This document shows, piece after piece, positions 1 through 9,031 of a DNA stretch of 58,738 nucleotides; positions within the stretch are counted from its first letter, which is position 1; every line of letters begins with the position of its first letter. Source of the DNA: Planctomyces sp. SH-PL62 (GTDB taxonomy: Bacteria; Planctomycetota; Planctomycetia; Planctomycetales; Planctomycetaceae); NCBI GenBank assembly GCA_945893045.1, contig CAMDEA010000031.1, forward strand, positions 1-58,738, in the 5' to 3' direction. A program made the position numbers and the translations under genes. The notes beneath the pieces are model-generated. The model saw only the letters and a list, made by a program, of their open reading frames with translations, did no database searches and was not told where the DNA came from.

Positions 1-1026
1 TTGTCGCCGGACAAGCAGCCGCAAGATGGCGAGGCGTTGGCTCGCGAGCTGGTGAAGCAAAAGAAGCTCACCAAGTTTCAGGCCGAGCAGCTTTACGCCG
101 GCAAAGGGAAATCGCTGACGCTGGGGAACTACGTCATCCTCGACAAGCTCGGCCAGGGCGGCATGGGGATGGTGCTCAAGGCCGAGCACAAACGGATGAA
201 GCGGCTGGTGGCTTTGAAGGTGATGTCGCCGGTGGCGGTGAAGTCAGCGGATGCGCTCAAGCGGTTTCATCGCGAAGTCGAGGCGGCAGCCAAGCTCACG
301 CATCCGAACATCGTCGCCGCATTCGATGCCGACGAGGCGAAGGGGACGCACTTCCTGGTGATGGAGTTCGTCGAGGGGGATGACCTCTCGGCGCTCGTGA
401 AAAAGAACGGGCCGCTGCCGGTTGAGATGGCGGTGCAGTGCATCATCCAGGCGGCGCGCGGATTGGAGTTCGCTCACCAACAAGGTGTGATTCATCGGGA
501 CATCAAGCCGGCGAATCTGCTGATGGAACGACCTCGTGGTGAGCCGGAGGGCGTCAGCCCCCGGACCAGTTCGCAAGTCCGGGGGCTGACGCCCTCCGGC
601 TCACCGATCAAGTTTCCGACCGTAAAGATTCTCGACATGGGGTTGGCTCGGATCGACGGGGCGGTCGGCGGCAGTTCCGAAGGAGCGGGGCTGACGAATA
701 CCGGCACGATCATGGGGACCGTCGATTACATGTCCCCCGAACAGGCGATGGACTCGAAGCACGCGGATATTCGCAGCGACATCTATTCGCTGGGCTGTTC
801 GCTGTACTACTTGCTGACTGGCCAAGTCGTGTACGGCGGCGACACGATGATGAAAAAGCTGATGGCCCATCGCGAGTCGCCGATTCCTGAACTGAGTGGG
901 GAGTGGGGAGTGGGGAGCAAGACGACAGGAAGATGTCTTCAACTCCCCACTCCGCACTCCCCACTCTCAACTCCGTCTTCCGCCGCATGGTCGCGAAGAA
1001 TCCGGCGGATCGGCCGCAGTCGATGA
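1..1026 (+). CDS. Ser/Thr protein kinase K1, N-terminal part (5' partial, frameshifted)
   Basis: Hanks-type kinase; the window starts inside the gene, because the paralogs downstream have about 45 more residues before the shared module [19 protein letters not shown]. The glycine loop GQGGMG is at residues 51-56, the catalytic Lys at 73, and [10 protein letters not shown] follows at 165. The DFG motif is DMG at 212-214. A 28-residue peptide (about 180-207) encoded by a perfect hairpin is inserted between the catalytic loop and DMG, where paralogs have only a four-residue turn. After residue 298 the frame runs into a second hairpin (894-966) and reads an unrelated tail to the stop at 1026. The rest of the kinase lobe continues in another frame from 903. 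The protein is either a pseudogene pair or a switchable frame. The kinase call is certain; the functional state is not. Confidence 0.85.
   Translation: MSPDKQPQDGEALARELVKQKKLTKFQAEQLYAGKGKSLTLGNYVILDKLGQGGMGMVLKAEHKRMKRLVALKVMSPVAVKSADALKRFHREVEAAAKLTHPNIVAAFDADEAKGTHFLVMEFVEGDDLSALVKKNGPLPVEMAVQCIIQAARGLEFAHQQGVIHRDIKPANLLMERPRGEPEGVSPRTSSQVRGLTPSGSPIKFPTVKILDMGLARIDGAVGGSSEGAGLTNTGTIMGTVDYMSPEQAMDSKHADIRSDIYSLGCSLYYLLTGQVVYGGDTMMKKLMAHRESPIPELSGEWGVGSKTTGRCLQLPTPHSPLSTPSSAAWSRRIRRIGRSR
538..605. repeat. Intragenic hairpin element, family A
   Basis: Perfect inverted repeat with 28-nt arms (538-565 and 578-605) and a 12-nt spacer. Each arm itself folds, with CCGG and GGGC pairing around a GTCA loop. 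It lies in frame inside the K1 kinase domain and encodes [10 protein letters not shown] and RGLTPSGSP. Other family A copies are at 1304-1382 and 18641-18709. Confidence 0.9.
894..966. repeat. Hairpin with 7-bp tandem repeats at the K1 frameshift
   Basis: Inverted repeat with 24-nt arms (894-917 and 943-966, one mismatch). The left arm is three copies of AGTGGGG (895-901, 902-908, 909-915). The right arm is the reverse complement of three such units, one degenerate. The inner spacer also pairs (AAGAC with GTCTT). The reading frame of K1 changes across this element. Confidence 0.9.
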
Positions 1027-3386
1027 CCGAGGTGGTTGTCGAACTCGAACGCTGCCTGGCGGGTGAGTCGGTGACGACGGCGGTGTCGAGTTCTCAGAGC
1101 AACGTCAGCGGCGATGCGTTGCAGCAGTTCTTGCGTGAGATGTCCAGCGAGGCTCCGTCGAGCACGACTGGCGGTGCGGGGTCGAAGACGGCGAAGCCGA
1201 AGTCGGGGACGCCGGTCGCGGAGGATTCGGCCTCGGCCGAGACGATGATTTCGGATGTGGGGGTCGATCCGCGCAGCGAGCAGACGTTGAGCCTCAACGA
1301 GTCTGGCGAGCCGGTGGGCGTCAGCCCCCGGACGGGCTGGGCTGGTCGCATCGTCCGGGGGCTAACGCCCGCCGGCTCGCCAAGTCACAAGAGGAATTTG
1401 CTGCTGGCTTCGATCGCGGCCATCGTCATCGTCGTGGGACTCGTCTTCGCGATGCGGACTCCGTCGGGGACGTTGCATCTGGAGATCGGGGACGAGCGGA
1501 TTGCCGTCACGGTTGGGGACACGGGTCGGGTGGTGAAGGGGGAGACGACGGCGGAGGTGCGGTTGGCGGTGGGGGAGCATCGGTTGCACGTCGAGCGGGA
1601 CGACGTGGCGTTCGAGACGGAGGCGTTTGAGGTGACGAAGGGGGAGACCGTTTCGATCAAAGTCGAAAAGGTCGGCCGCCGCGTGCGAGCCATGTCGGGC
1701 TCGACGCTGCTCGGCCACAAGGAAGGTCGGAAGTCCGAGTCCGCGTCGGGCGGCAATGCTCTGGCAATGAAGACTGGGGGCGCGGCCCTGGAGTTCAAGA
1801 AGGGTGATACCGTCGAGATTCCTTCGTTGAATTACGATGGTGGGCCGATCACCGTCGAAGTGACCATGCGCGGGAGCGGCTCGTCGTTCGCCAGCTTTGG
1901 GAAATCCAAAGTCGTGTTGTGGGGCGGCGGTGGTCCGTTGAGCGGCGTGAGTCTGGATGTCGGTGCCTCCACCGTCGTGGCTCGCGAACAGAACAGCCGC
2001 TTGACCGCGACGGAACCGCATCGAGTGGCCGCGGTCTTCGATGGCGAACGGTTGCTGTATTTCATCGACGGCAAGCTGCAAGGTTTGGGCGTGCCGAATC
2101 CGCAGGAGCAGAAAGCACCTTTGGGAACTTACATCGGCGGGCTGGTCAATGTGTTGTGGTTCGAGGGCATGCTGGACGAAGTGCGCGTCTCAAAAGTGGC
2201 TCGCTATTCGGCGGACTACGCACCGCAGGAACGCTTCGACGCGGACTCGAACACGCTGGCGCTGTATCACTTCGACGAAGGCCAGGGGGACCAGCTCACG
2301 GATTCCTCCGGTCACCAGCATCACGGCCGGATCGTCGGAGCGAAGTGGGTCCAGCCGGGCGGCGCGGCGGGAGTTGCTCCTGACCGACGGGCGGCGGAAT
2401 ACGTCCTCTCCATCGGGGGGGCCGTGGCGGTCAACGATCAAACTGGCGAACTCAAAGCCGTCGGCGAATTGCCCGGCGAGGCATTTCGGCTGACGTTGGT
2501 CAATCTGTTAAATAATCCGCAGGTGACGGTGGCCGGCTTGGCGAACTTCAAGGACTGCCAGGAGCTGACGAGCCTTAATCTGTACGGCACCAAGGTGACC
2601 GATGCGGACTTGGTCCACTTCCAGGACTGCCAGAAACTGACGGCTCTCAACCTCCATGCCTCGAATGTGACCAATGCCGGACTGGTTCATTTCAAGAACT
2701 CCACGAATCTGGCTTCTCTCTCCGCGGGCGACACACAGTTGAGCGACGACGGCTTGGCTCAACTCAAGGATTTCCGGAAACTCAGTGAGCTCAATATCCC
2801 CGGCACGAAGGTGACGAATGCCGGACTGGCTCATCTGAAACATTGCTCGGAGTTGGCCATCCTCAGCTTGGGGAACACGCAGGTGACCGACGCCGGCCTG
2901 GTGCCGCTCAAGGAGTGCAAGAAACTGTGGAGCTTCAACCTCCTTGGTGAGCAAGTCACCGACGTCGGAGTGGCCCACCTCAAAGACTTCGTGAGCTTGC
3001 GAAACATTCACCTCGCCGGCACGCGGATCACGGACGTCGGCTTGGCCCACCTCAAGAGCTGCAAGTCGCTCCTGCAGATCGGCCTGGACGACACCAAGAT
3101 CACGAACGCCGGCTTGGAAAACCTGAAAGACAACAAGCGGCTGACGCACCTCACCCTGAGCGGCACCCCCGTGACCGATGCGGGGCTGGTCCACCTCAAG
3201 GGCTGCACGGTCCTGGCGTCCCTCACCTTGCAGAACACGGCCACCGCCGACCCCGGCCTGGTGCATCTCGCCGCGCTGACGAACCTCACGACTCTCGACC
3301 TGCGCAAAACCAAAGTCACCGCCGCCGGCATCGCCACCCTGCAAAAAGCCCTCCCCAACTGCAAAGTCGAATGGGCCGCGAAGTGA
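903..3386 (+). CDS. K1 C-terminal part: kinase C-lobe end, TM, LamG and leucine-rich repeats
   Basis: This is the continuation of K1 in frame 3. The kinase homology resumes at [20 protein letters not shown] (around nucleotide 966), exactly where the paralogs continue. A Ser/Thr-rich linker follows, then a hairpin-encoded peptide (1304-1382) and one transmembrane helix ([19 protein letters not shown], near 1395-1455). A PEGA-like beta segment and a LamG/concanavalin-like domain (about 1770-2360, ending [10 protein letters not shown]) come next. About eleven leucine-rich repeats of the type LxxLxLxxTxVTDAGL finish the protein (2500-3380). The GTG at 903 is only the first formal start and lies inside the hairpin; it is unlikely to be a natural start. 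The outer part would sit beyond the membrane as a sensor. Confidence 0.8.
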   Translation: MGSGEQDDRKMSSTPHSALPTLNSVFRRMVAKNPADRPQSMTEVVVELERCLAGESVTTAVSSSQSNVSGDALQQFLREMSSEAPSSTTGGAGSKTAKPKSGTPVAEDSASAETMISDVGVDPRSEQTLSLNESGEPVGVSPRTGWAGRIVRGLTPAGSPSHKRNLLLASIAAIVIVVGLVFAMRTPSGTLHLEIGDERIAVTVGDTGRVVKGETTAEVRLAVGEHRLHVERDDVAFETEAFEVTKGETVSIKVEKVGRRVRAMSGSTLLGHKEGRKSESASGGNALAMKTGGAALEFKKGDTVEIPSLNYDGGPITVEVTMRGSGSSFASFGKSKVVLWGGGGPLSGVSLDVGASTVVAREQNSRLTATEPHRVAAVFDGERLLYFIDGKLQGLGVPNPQEQKAPLGTYIGGLVNVLWFEGMLDEVRVSKVARYSADYAPQERFDADSNTLALYHFDEGQGDQLTDSSGHQHHGRIVGAKWVQPGGAAGVAPDRRAAEYVLSIGGAVAVNDQTGELKAVGELPGEAFRLTLVNLLNNPQVTVAGLANFKDCQELTSLNLYGTKVTDADLVHFQDCQKLTALNLHASNVTNAGLVHFKNSTNLASLSAGDTQLSDDGLAQLKDFRKLSELNIPGTKVTNAGLAHLKHCSELAILSLGNTQVTDAGLVPLKECKKLWSFNLLGEQVTDVGVAHLKDFVSLRNIHLAGTRITDVGLAHLKSCKSLLQIGLDDTKITNAGLENLKDNKRLTHLTLSGTPVTDAGLVHLKGCTVLASLTLQNTATADPGLVHLAALTNLTTLDLRKTKVTAAGIATLQKALPNCKVEWAAK
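1304..1382. repeat. Intragenic hairpin element, family A
   Basis: Second family A copy, with about 29-nt arms (1304-1332 and 1353-1382) and two mismatches, in frame just before the K1 transmembrane helix. It encodes EPVGVSPRT and RGLTPAGSP, peptides nearly identical to those of the copy at 538-605. Confidence 0.85.
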
Positions 3387-3400
3387 CTTGTGCGTTTGCT

Positions 3401-3534
3401 CTGTGGCGCACGCGGCTCGCGTGCGTCGATCCCTGTCTTCCTTGTTTTTAGTTTTTCATTTTGAAACTTGTTTTGATGCAATTGTTCGACCGAACCAAAC
3501 TCTAACACTCGCACGCGAGCCGCGTGCGCTACAG
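3401..3534. repeat. REPIN-like element, family B, upstream of the RAYT gene
   Basis: Left unit: GTGG (3403-3406) followed by the hairpin CGCACGCGgctCGCGTGCG (3407-3425). The right unit is the inverted copy (3510-3528) followed by CTAC (3529-3532), so its head is GTAG. One element thus carries both head variants, which links the GTGG and GTAG forms. The spacer is about 84 nt. The element sits directly before the transposase start. Confidence 0.9.
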
Positions 3535-3543
3535 GACAGCATC

Positions 3544-4215
3544 ATGCGACGCGAAATCACTTCCAGACGTTCGCTGCCGCATTGGTACAAGCCGGGGGCG
3601 ATCTTTTTCCTGACCTATCGGCTGGCAGGCTCGCTCCCGGTCGAAGTCATGCAACGCCTGCGAGCTCAACAGCAAGCCTTCCTCAATCAACCTCCCGCAC
3701 CGGGAACGACTCGGCTGGAACAGCGTGAGAAGGCTCACAAAATCTGGTTTCGGGATTATGACACGGCATTGGCCAACCGCAAGGTCGCGGCGATGGTGCG
3801 CGGGAATCTGTATCACCATCACGGGACCAAGTACTACCTGCTGGCGTACTGCATCATGCCGAACCATGTGCATGTCGTGTTGCAGCCGACTGCTGAATTC
3901 GAGCAACAGGTGTTTGATCACATCGGCGACCGCGATGACGGCCGCAGCCCGCTCACCGAGATCATGCACAGCCTGAAGAGCTACACCGCTCACGAAGCCA
4001 ATCATCTGCTCGACCGTGACGGGGCATTCTGGCAGCGCGAATCCTACGACCACTGGATTCGCAGCGAAGACGAATTGGAACGCATTGTCCATTACGTCCA
4101 GGCGAATCCGGTGGAAGCCGGCCTGAGCGAATGCCCCGAAGAGTTCTGGTGGTGCTCGTGCCACGACCGAGTGCTTCAAGACGGCGAAGTCACCGCGTGG
4201 CTGGGGTGGAAGTAG
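3544..4215 (+). CDS. REP-associated tyrosine transposase (RAYT, Y1_Tnp/IS200-like family)
   Basis: A 223-residue single-strand DNA transposase-like protein. The HUH metal motif is H108-V-H110 in MPNHVHVVL. The C-terminal signature is ESYDHWIR, whose Tyr168 is the best candidate nucleophile, followed by HYVQANPVEAGL, typical of RAYTs. The start at 3544 is chosen because the open frame upstream (from 3388) is only translated family B repeat. Family B REPIN-like elements lie immediately upstream (3401-3534) and downstream (4229-4310), the usual arrangement of a RAYT with the repeats it mobilises. It sits between kinases K1 and K2 on the same strand. No flanking IS-type ends were seen, as expected for this domesticated, usually single-copy family. 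Confidence 0.9.
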   Translation: MRREITSRRSLPHWYKPGAIFFLTYRLAGSLPVEVMQRLRAQQQAFLNQPPAPGTTRLEQREKAHKIWFRDYDTALANRKVAAMVRGNLYHHHGTKYYLLAYCIMPNHVHVVLQPTAEFEQQVFDHIGDRDDGRSPLTEIMHSLKSYTAHEANHLLDRDGAFWQRESYDHWIRSEDELERIVHYVQANPVEAGLSECPEEFWWCSCHDRVLQDGEVTAWLGWK

Positions 4216-4228
4216 GCTGGCTTGTCGC

Positions 4229-4310
4229 TTGTGGCGCACGCGGCTCGCGTGCGAGGATTCAGCCTCCAAGATGTCTGGGGATCGACGCACGCGAGCCGCG
4301 TGCGCCACAA
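4229..4310. repeat. REPIN-like element, family B, downstream of the RAYT gene
   Basis: GTGG at 4231-4234 with hairpin 4235-4253, and the inverted unit 4286-4304 ending CCAC (4305-4308). It fills the space between the RAYT stop and the K2 ribosome binding site. An upstream-extended K2 frame from 4229 would be translated repeat, so that start was rejected. Confidence 0.9.
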
Positions 4311-4324
4311 GTCAGGAACTCTTC

Positions 4325-7300
4325 ATGGCGTTGACGGTTGAGCAATTCACGGAGCGAGTCGCCTCTTCGGGGGTCTTGTCCGAGGACCAATTGCGCGAGT
4401 CGCTCGCGGGATTGCCGGCGGATGCGGCGGCGCGGTCGGATGGTGACGCGCTAGCTCGCGAACTGGTTAAGCAGAAGAAGCTGACCAAGTTTCAGGCGGA
4501 GCAAATCCACGCGGGCAAAGGGAAGTCGCTGACGCTGGGCAATTACGTACTCCTCGACAAGCTGGGCGAGGGGGGCATGGGGATGGTGCTCAAGGCGTAT
4601 CACCGCCGAATGGAACGCACCGTTGCGCTCAAGGTGATTGCTCCGAAAGTCGTCAAGGAAGCGTCAGCGCTCAAGCGGTTCCAGCGCGAGGTCGTGGCGG
4701 CGGCGAAGCTGACGCATCCCAACATCGTCGCGGCTTATGACGCCGACGAGGCCAAGGGGACGCACTTCCTGGTGATGGAATATGTCGAAGGCTCGGACCT
4801 GTCGAGTTGGGTCAAAGAACATGGCCCGCTGCCGGTGGAGCAAGCCGTGAACTGCATCATTCAAGCGGCGCGGGGATTGGCGTTCGCTCACGACAAAGGG
4901 GTCGTGCATCGGGATATCAAGCCGCACAACTTGCTGATGGATGGCAGCGGCACGGTCAAGATTTTGGATATGGGGCTGGCTCGAATTGAAGCGGGCTTCG
5001 GTGGCAGTGCGGAGCACGCTGACCTGACGAAGTCCGGAGCCATGATGGGGACCGTCGATTACATGGCCCCCGAACAGGCGATGGACAGCAAGCACGCGGA
5101 TGCTCGCAGCGACATCTATTCGCTGGGTTGCACGCTGTTCTATCTGGTGACCGGCCACGTCGCGTTCGAGGCGGACACGGTGATGAAGCGGCTGACGGCG
5201 CATCAGAGCGCGCCGCCTCCGTCGATGGCGGAACAGTTGAGAGTCCAGAGTTCTGAGTCCAAATCCGGGCTGAGTTCGGTGGCTCTGGATTCTGGCCTCG
5301 CGACTCTGGACGCGGTCTTTCAACGCATGGTGGCCAAGAAGCCGGACGACCGGCCGCAGTCGATGCTGCAAGTGATCGCCGAATTGGAGCGGTGTGTCAC
5401 CAGCGGCTCGGCGACGGTTTCGGTGGCTTCCGGTTCCAATCCCGTTGCGAGGCCCAGCGCTCCGACGAATGCTCCGGCCAATGTTTCCAACCGAGACGCC
5501 GACACGATCATCGGCTCGTCCAGCGATTCGAAAACCAATGCTGCGCTCAGCGACGCGACGGTCGTGTTGGATTCGTCGGTGGTGAAGAATCCGACGGCCG
5601 GCGCGACGACTTCTTCGATCAAGTCGCGGAAGGTCATTCTGATTTCGGCGGCGACCGTCGTGGTGCTGCTGGTGATCGCGTTTGCCATGAGCGGCAAATC
5701 CAGACAGCCGTCCGGCGACAAGTTAGTGGCGAATCCGCCGAAGCCCGACGCCCAGTCGTCCGAGTCGCCGCCGACGAACTCGGAAGGTGTCGATCCATCC
5801 GATCCGCCCGCCGCGCCGCCGTCATCGGCCGTTCCCGCCGAGGCGCTCACGTTCGGCGGGCATCGCTATCTGCTTGTCAACGAACCGTCCCCTTGGGAAG
5901 AAGCCCGGACAAAAGCCGAAAGCCTGGGCGGGCACCTGGCGACGATCAACAGTCAAGCAGAACTCGAATGGGTCCGGAAAAATTTTGTGGGGGACAAGCC
6001 GTTTAATTTTGGTGCCATCCACTCGAAAAACACTTCTTCTTGGGAGTGGGTCACCGGCGAACCGTTCTTGTCGTCGTTGTGGCCGGCGGGGAAAAGCTCG
6101 GAGTTCGACAAAGACAGCCGAGCCTATCTTGCTTGGTCGAACAACGCCGTCAACGAATGGATTATCCGCAAACCCCAGTTTTCAAAGGTGCCGCTACCGT
6201 TCCTCGTCGAATGGGAGGTGCTTGATTTGGCGACTCCACCGCCCGTCAAGGACGTTGCCCCGCCGCCCGCCGTCGCTCCGTTCGACGCCGCCCAGGCCAA
6301 GGCCAATCAAGCCGCATGGGCCAAGCATCTCGGCACAACGGTTGAGACGACCAACTCGCTGGGCGCGAAGTTGTTGCTCATTCCGCCCGGCGAGTTCCTG
6401 ATGGGCACCAGCGATGAGCAGATGGCGGCGGCGGTGCTGGATGCGATTGAGCGGGAGCGCGGGCAGGACGTCGCGAACGCCATTCGGATCAACGAGCGTC
6501 CGCAGCATCGCGTGGTCATCACCAAGCCGTTTCAGTTGGGGGCGACCGAAGTGACCGTCGGTCAGTTCAAGAAGTTCGTCGAGGCCACGGGGCATCAGAC
6601 CGTTGCCGAGAAAAACATGTTGAATGCGAATTCGGCAACGTATCTCAAACCCAGCTATCCCATCACGGACGAGTCACCGGTGTCCTGCGTCGGCGGGTAC
6701 GATGTGGCCGCGTTTTGCCGATGGCTCTCGGAAAAGGAGCAAGCCACTTATCGCCTGCCGACCGAAGCCGAATGGGAGTACGCCTGCCGAGCCGGCACGA
6801 CAACCGCCTACTCCTGCGGTGAGACCTTGCTGGATTCGCACGAATGGTCGCTCCGCAATTCCGACTCGAAGCCTCAACCGGTCGCGACCAAGCGGCCCAA
6901 TCCGTGGGGGCTGTTCGACGTTCACGGCAATCTGTCGGAGTGGTGTCAGGATCGCTTCGACGAGAAGTGGTATCAGCAATCGCCGCTCAACGACCCGCTC
7001 AACGACTCGTCCGGCCCCCCGCATGTCTATGTCGTGCGCGGCGGACACTTCGGCTACCACTGCATCCTCCGCAGCGCGTATCGCACGCCGCAGTCCCAGA
7101 ACGTCTTTCACCCCACGATCGGCTTCCGCGTCGTGCGCGAGATCAACGCCTCCACGCCGGCCGTCAACATCAGCCCCGACCGTCGCGCCGCCGAATGGGT
7201 GATCGTTCAGGGAGGAGAAGTGACTTTGAGCGGCAGACAGCCCTGGATTGCCACTGTGAATGATCTGCCGGAAGGCGACCTCGAAGTGCGGCTCATCAAA

Positions 7301-8914
7301 TTCAAACGGCGGTTATCTGGCGAGGATGCCGATCTCGTCCCGCTGCGCGAGTTGAAGCATTTGGAATTCGTGGGAATCGACTACACCCATCCGACGCCAG
7401 CGGGCATCACCGCTCTGGCACGGCTGCCAAAGTTGGAACGGGTCAGTTGTGGTGCCCAACCACTGAGCGACGAGCAAGTGACGGCCTTGGGGCGGCTGAA
7501 CAACGTGACGTCATTGTTCCTGGCCGGGGCGCAATTGAAGCCCGCGCAATGCGCCATCCTCGCCAAGTCGATGCCGCAAATCAGATCGCTCAACCTGATG
7601 AACAACCCTTTGCTCGACGATGCGGCTCTGGCACCGCTCGGCGAGATGCGCAATCTCAAAGTTGTGCAGCTTCAGGGAACGAAGGTCACGGCCGCCGGCA
7701 TCGCCAAGTTGCGGCAGGCTCTGCCCAACTGCGAAATCCAATGGGATGGTGCCGCAACCTCTGCCAATCCTCCGATTGCAGCACCCGGCGGCGCGGTCGA
7801 TTTGCTCGCGCTCGTCGATGTGAAGCGGGATGCTCTCGCCGGGGAATGGACACGCGAGGCGAATAGTCTCAAAGTGAAGCAGGCCGGAAGCACCAGCAAC
7901 GTGCCGCGACTTCAGTTGCCGTATCAACCGCCCGAAGAATACGACTTTGAGATCGAGTTCACTCAGGGGAATGGCAACGGGACCGTCGAGCAACTCCTGT
8001 CCGCTCAGTCGCGCTCGTTCGCCTGGGTGCTCAACTTTGTTCTGAAGGACGGTGTCAAAGCCGGGTTCGAAACGCTCGACGGAATGAATCTGGTCAATCG
8101 CAAGGATGCCAGCATCATGCGTCCCAAGCCGTTGGACCCTGGCCGCCGTTATCGCTCGCGCGTGGAGGTCCGAAAAGGGAAGCTCCGCGCGTTCCTGGAC
8201 GACGAACTGCTCGTCGAGTGGAGCGGCGACGTCCAACGCCTCGACATCGTTCCTCGCAACGCCCTGCGCAACACTCAGCACCTGGGCCTCGCCGCCAACG
8301 ACCGCGGTGTCCTGTTCCACAAGGTCACGGTTCGCGAAGTCAGCGGCTCGGGGAAGCTCACCGTTGGCGCGGCCGCCGGCGAAGCCAACTCGACGTGGAC
8401 CGATTGGCTGGGACCGAAACTGAAACAGGGGAACTTCTTTGATCACTTCGATGGCCGACAAGGTTGGCAGCGAGAGAACGATGGCGTCACCACAACCAAT
8501 GTGATTAGCGGTCAAGAGGTGTTGCGCGGTACGACTCGCGACGGAGCCGTGCGGCTGACGTACCTGTTGCGGGACTCGAAACTCATCGCGATCAACGCCC
8601 GCGACCGCACGACCAACGGAATGCGCGAGCTGTATGTGGCCGAAGACCACGGGACACAGCTTCTCATCGCACTGGTTCAAGGCGGTGCGTACAAGAATCT
8701 CATCAAACAGCCGATCCCTGCGAGCATCCCGAAAGACGCGCCGCGGACTCTCGAATTTCGCATCGTCGGCGACACGCTGACAGCAACGGTCAACGGCTCG
8801 GTGGTTGCGACCGTGAAGGAGGCCACGCTGACCGAGGGGAACTTCGCGCTGGTCGCGCTCAAGGGAGTGCTGGTGCAGAAGGTCGAGTACCAAAAACTCG
8901 ATGAGCCGAAGTAG
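4325..8914 (+). CDS. Membrane Ser/Thr kinase K2 with C-type lectin, FGE-type, LRR and LamG-like domains
   Basis: 1529 residues from ATG 4325. The start is chosen by alignment with paralogs ([17 protein letters not shown]). The kinase domain has GEGGMG at 81-86, Lys103, HRD at 195-197 and DMG at 215-217, and runs to about residue 360. One transmembrane helix lies at about 437-455. After it come a C-type-lectin-like domain (about 508-632), an FGE-sulfatase/SUMF1-type domain (about 675-940, with RLPTEAEWEYACRAG and VHGNLSEWCQD), four or five leucine-rich repeats (about 965-1110) ending [17 protein letters not shown] as in K1, and two beta-sandwich LamG/DUF1080-like regions. A decayed hairpin (5243-5311) occupies the C-lobe loop. 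Ligand and substrates are unknown. Confidence 0.9.
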   Translation: MALTVEQFTERVASSGVLSEDQLRESLAGLPADAAARSDGDALARELVKQKKLTKFQAEQIHAGKGKSLTLGNYVLLDKLGEGGMGMVLKAYHRRMERTVALKVIAPKVVKEASALKRFQREVVAAAKLTHPNIVAAYDADEAKGTHFLVMEYVEGSDLSSWVKEHGPLPVEQAVNCIIQAARGLAFAHDKGVVHRDIKPHNLLMDGSGTVKILDMGLARIEAGFGGSAEHADLTKSGAMMGTVDYMAPEQAMDSKHADARSDIYSLGCTLFYLVTGHVAFEADTVMKRLTAHQSAPPPSMAEQLRVQSSESKSGLSSVALDSGLATLDAVFQRMVAKKPDDRPQSMLQVIAELERCVTSGSATVSVASGSNPVARPSAPTNAPANVSNRDADTIIGSSSDSKTNAALSDATVVLDSSVVKNPTAGATTSSIKSRKVILISAATVVVLLVIAFAMSGKSRQPSGDKLVANPPKPDAQSSESPPTNSEGVDPSDPPAAPPSSAVPAEALTFGGHRYLLVNEPSPWEEARTKAESLGGHLATINSQAELEWVRKNFVGDKPFNFGAIHSKNTSSWEWVTGEPFLSSLWPAGKSSEFDKDSRAYLAWSNNAVNEWIIRKPQFSKVPLPFLVEWEVLDLATPPPVKDVAPPPAVAPFDAAQAKANQAAWAKHLGTTVETTNSLGAKLLLIPPGEFLMGTSDEQMAAAVLDAIERERGQDVANAIRINERPQHRVVITKPFQLGATEVTVGQFKKFVEATGHQTVAEKNMLNANSATYLKPSYPITDESPVSCVGGYDVAAFCRWLSEKEQATYRLPTEAEWEYACRAGTTTAYSCGETLLDSHEWSLRNSDSKPQPVATKRPNPWGLFDVHGNLSEWCQDRFDEKWYQQSPLNDPLNDSSGPPHVYVVRGGHFGYHCILRSAYRTPQSQNVFHPTIGFRVVREINASTPAVNISPDRRAAEWVIVQGGEVTLSGRQPWIATVNDLPEGDLEVRLIKFKRRLSGEDADLVPLRELKHLEFVGIDYTHPTPAGITALARLPKLERVSCGAQPLSDEQVTALGRLNNVTSLFLAGAQLKPAQCAILAKSMPQIRSLNLMNNPLLDDAALAPLGEMRNLKVVQLQGTKVTAAGIAKLRQALPNCEIQWDGAATSANPPIAAPGGAVDLLALVDVKRDALAGEWTREANSLKVKQAGSTSNVPRLQLPYQPPEEYDFEIEFTQGNGNGTVEQLLSAQSRSFAWVLNFVLKDGVKAGFETLDGMNLVNRKDASIMRPKPLDPGRRYRSRVEVRKGKLRAFLDDELLVEWSGDVQRLDIVPRNALRNTQHLGLAANDRGVLFHKVTVREVSGSGKLTVGAAAGEANSTWTDWLGPKLKQGNFFDHFDGRQGWQRENDGVTTTNVISGQEVLRGTTRDGAVRLTYLLRDSKLIAINARDRTTNGMRELYVAEDHGTQLLIALVQGGAYKNLIKQPIPASIPKDAPRTLEFRIVGDTLTATVNGSVVATVKEATLTEGNFALVALKGVLVQKVEYQKLDEPK
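5243..5311. repeat. Decayed hairpin in the C-lobe loop of K2
   Basis: Terminal arms GTCCAGAGT (5243-5251) and ACTCTGGAC (5303-5311) pair perfectly, and the inside pairs only loosely. It lies in frame between PPPSM and LDAVFQRM, the same loop that holds different hairpins in K1 and K5. Paralogs without an insert have about 12 residues here. Confidence 0.55.
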
Positions 8915-8937
8915 CACGTCGAGCAAGTGCCTGTCTT

Positions 8938-9016
8938 GTGGCGCACGCGGCTCGCGTGCGAGGATTCGGCACCTCGCGAGGATTCGGGACGGACGCACGC
9001 GAGCCGCGTGCGCCAC
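8938..9016. repeat. REPIN-like element, family B
   Basis: GTGG 8938-8941 plus hairpin 8942-8960, and the inverted unit 8994-9012 ending CCAC 9013-9016. It fills the gap between the K2 stop and the K3 ribosome binding site (AGGAG, 9021-9025). The short spacer contains a direct repeat (GAGGATTCGG) that may come from slippage. Confidence 0.9.
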
Positions 9017-9031
9017 AAGCAGGAGTCCGAC

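Noticed and set aside
538..605. Simple rho-independent terminator
   Set aside because: It lies in the middle of an open kinase frame and has no T-run.
3388..3543. Upstream extension of the RAYT frame
   Set aside because: It is translated family B REPIN; the protein family begins at ATG 3544.
3401..4310. CRISPR-like array
   Set aside because: Copies are palindromic pairs scattered at irregular distances and in different families, with no regular repeat-spacer unit.
8927..9031. Upstream extension of K3 (and 4229-4324 of K2)
   Set aside because: The extra residues (LWRTRLAC..., THASRVRHK) are read from the repeat; paralog alignment and ribosome binding sites fix ATG 9032 and 4325.
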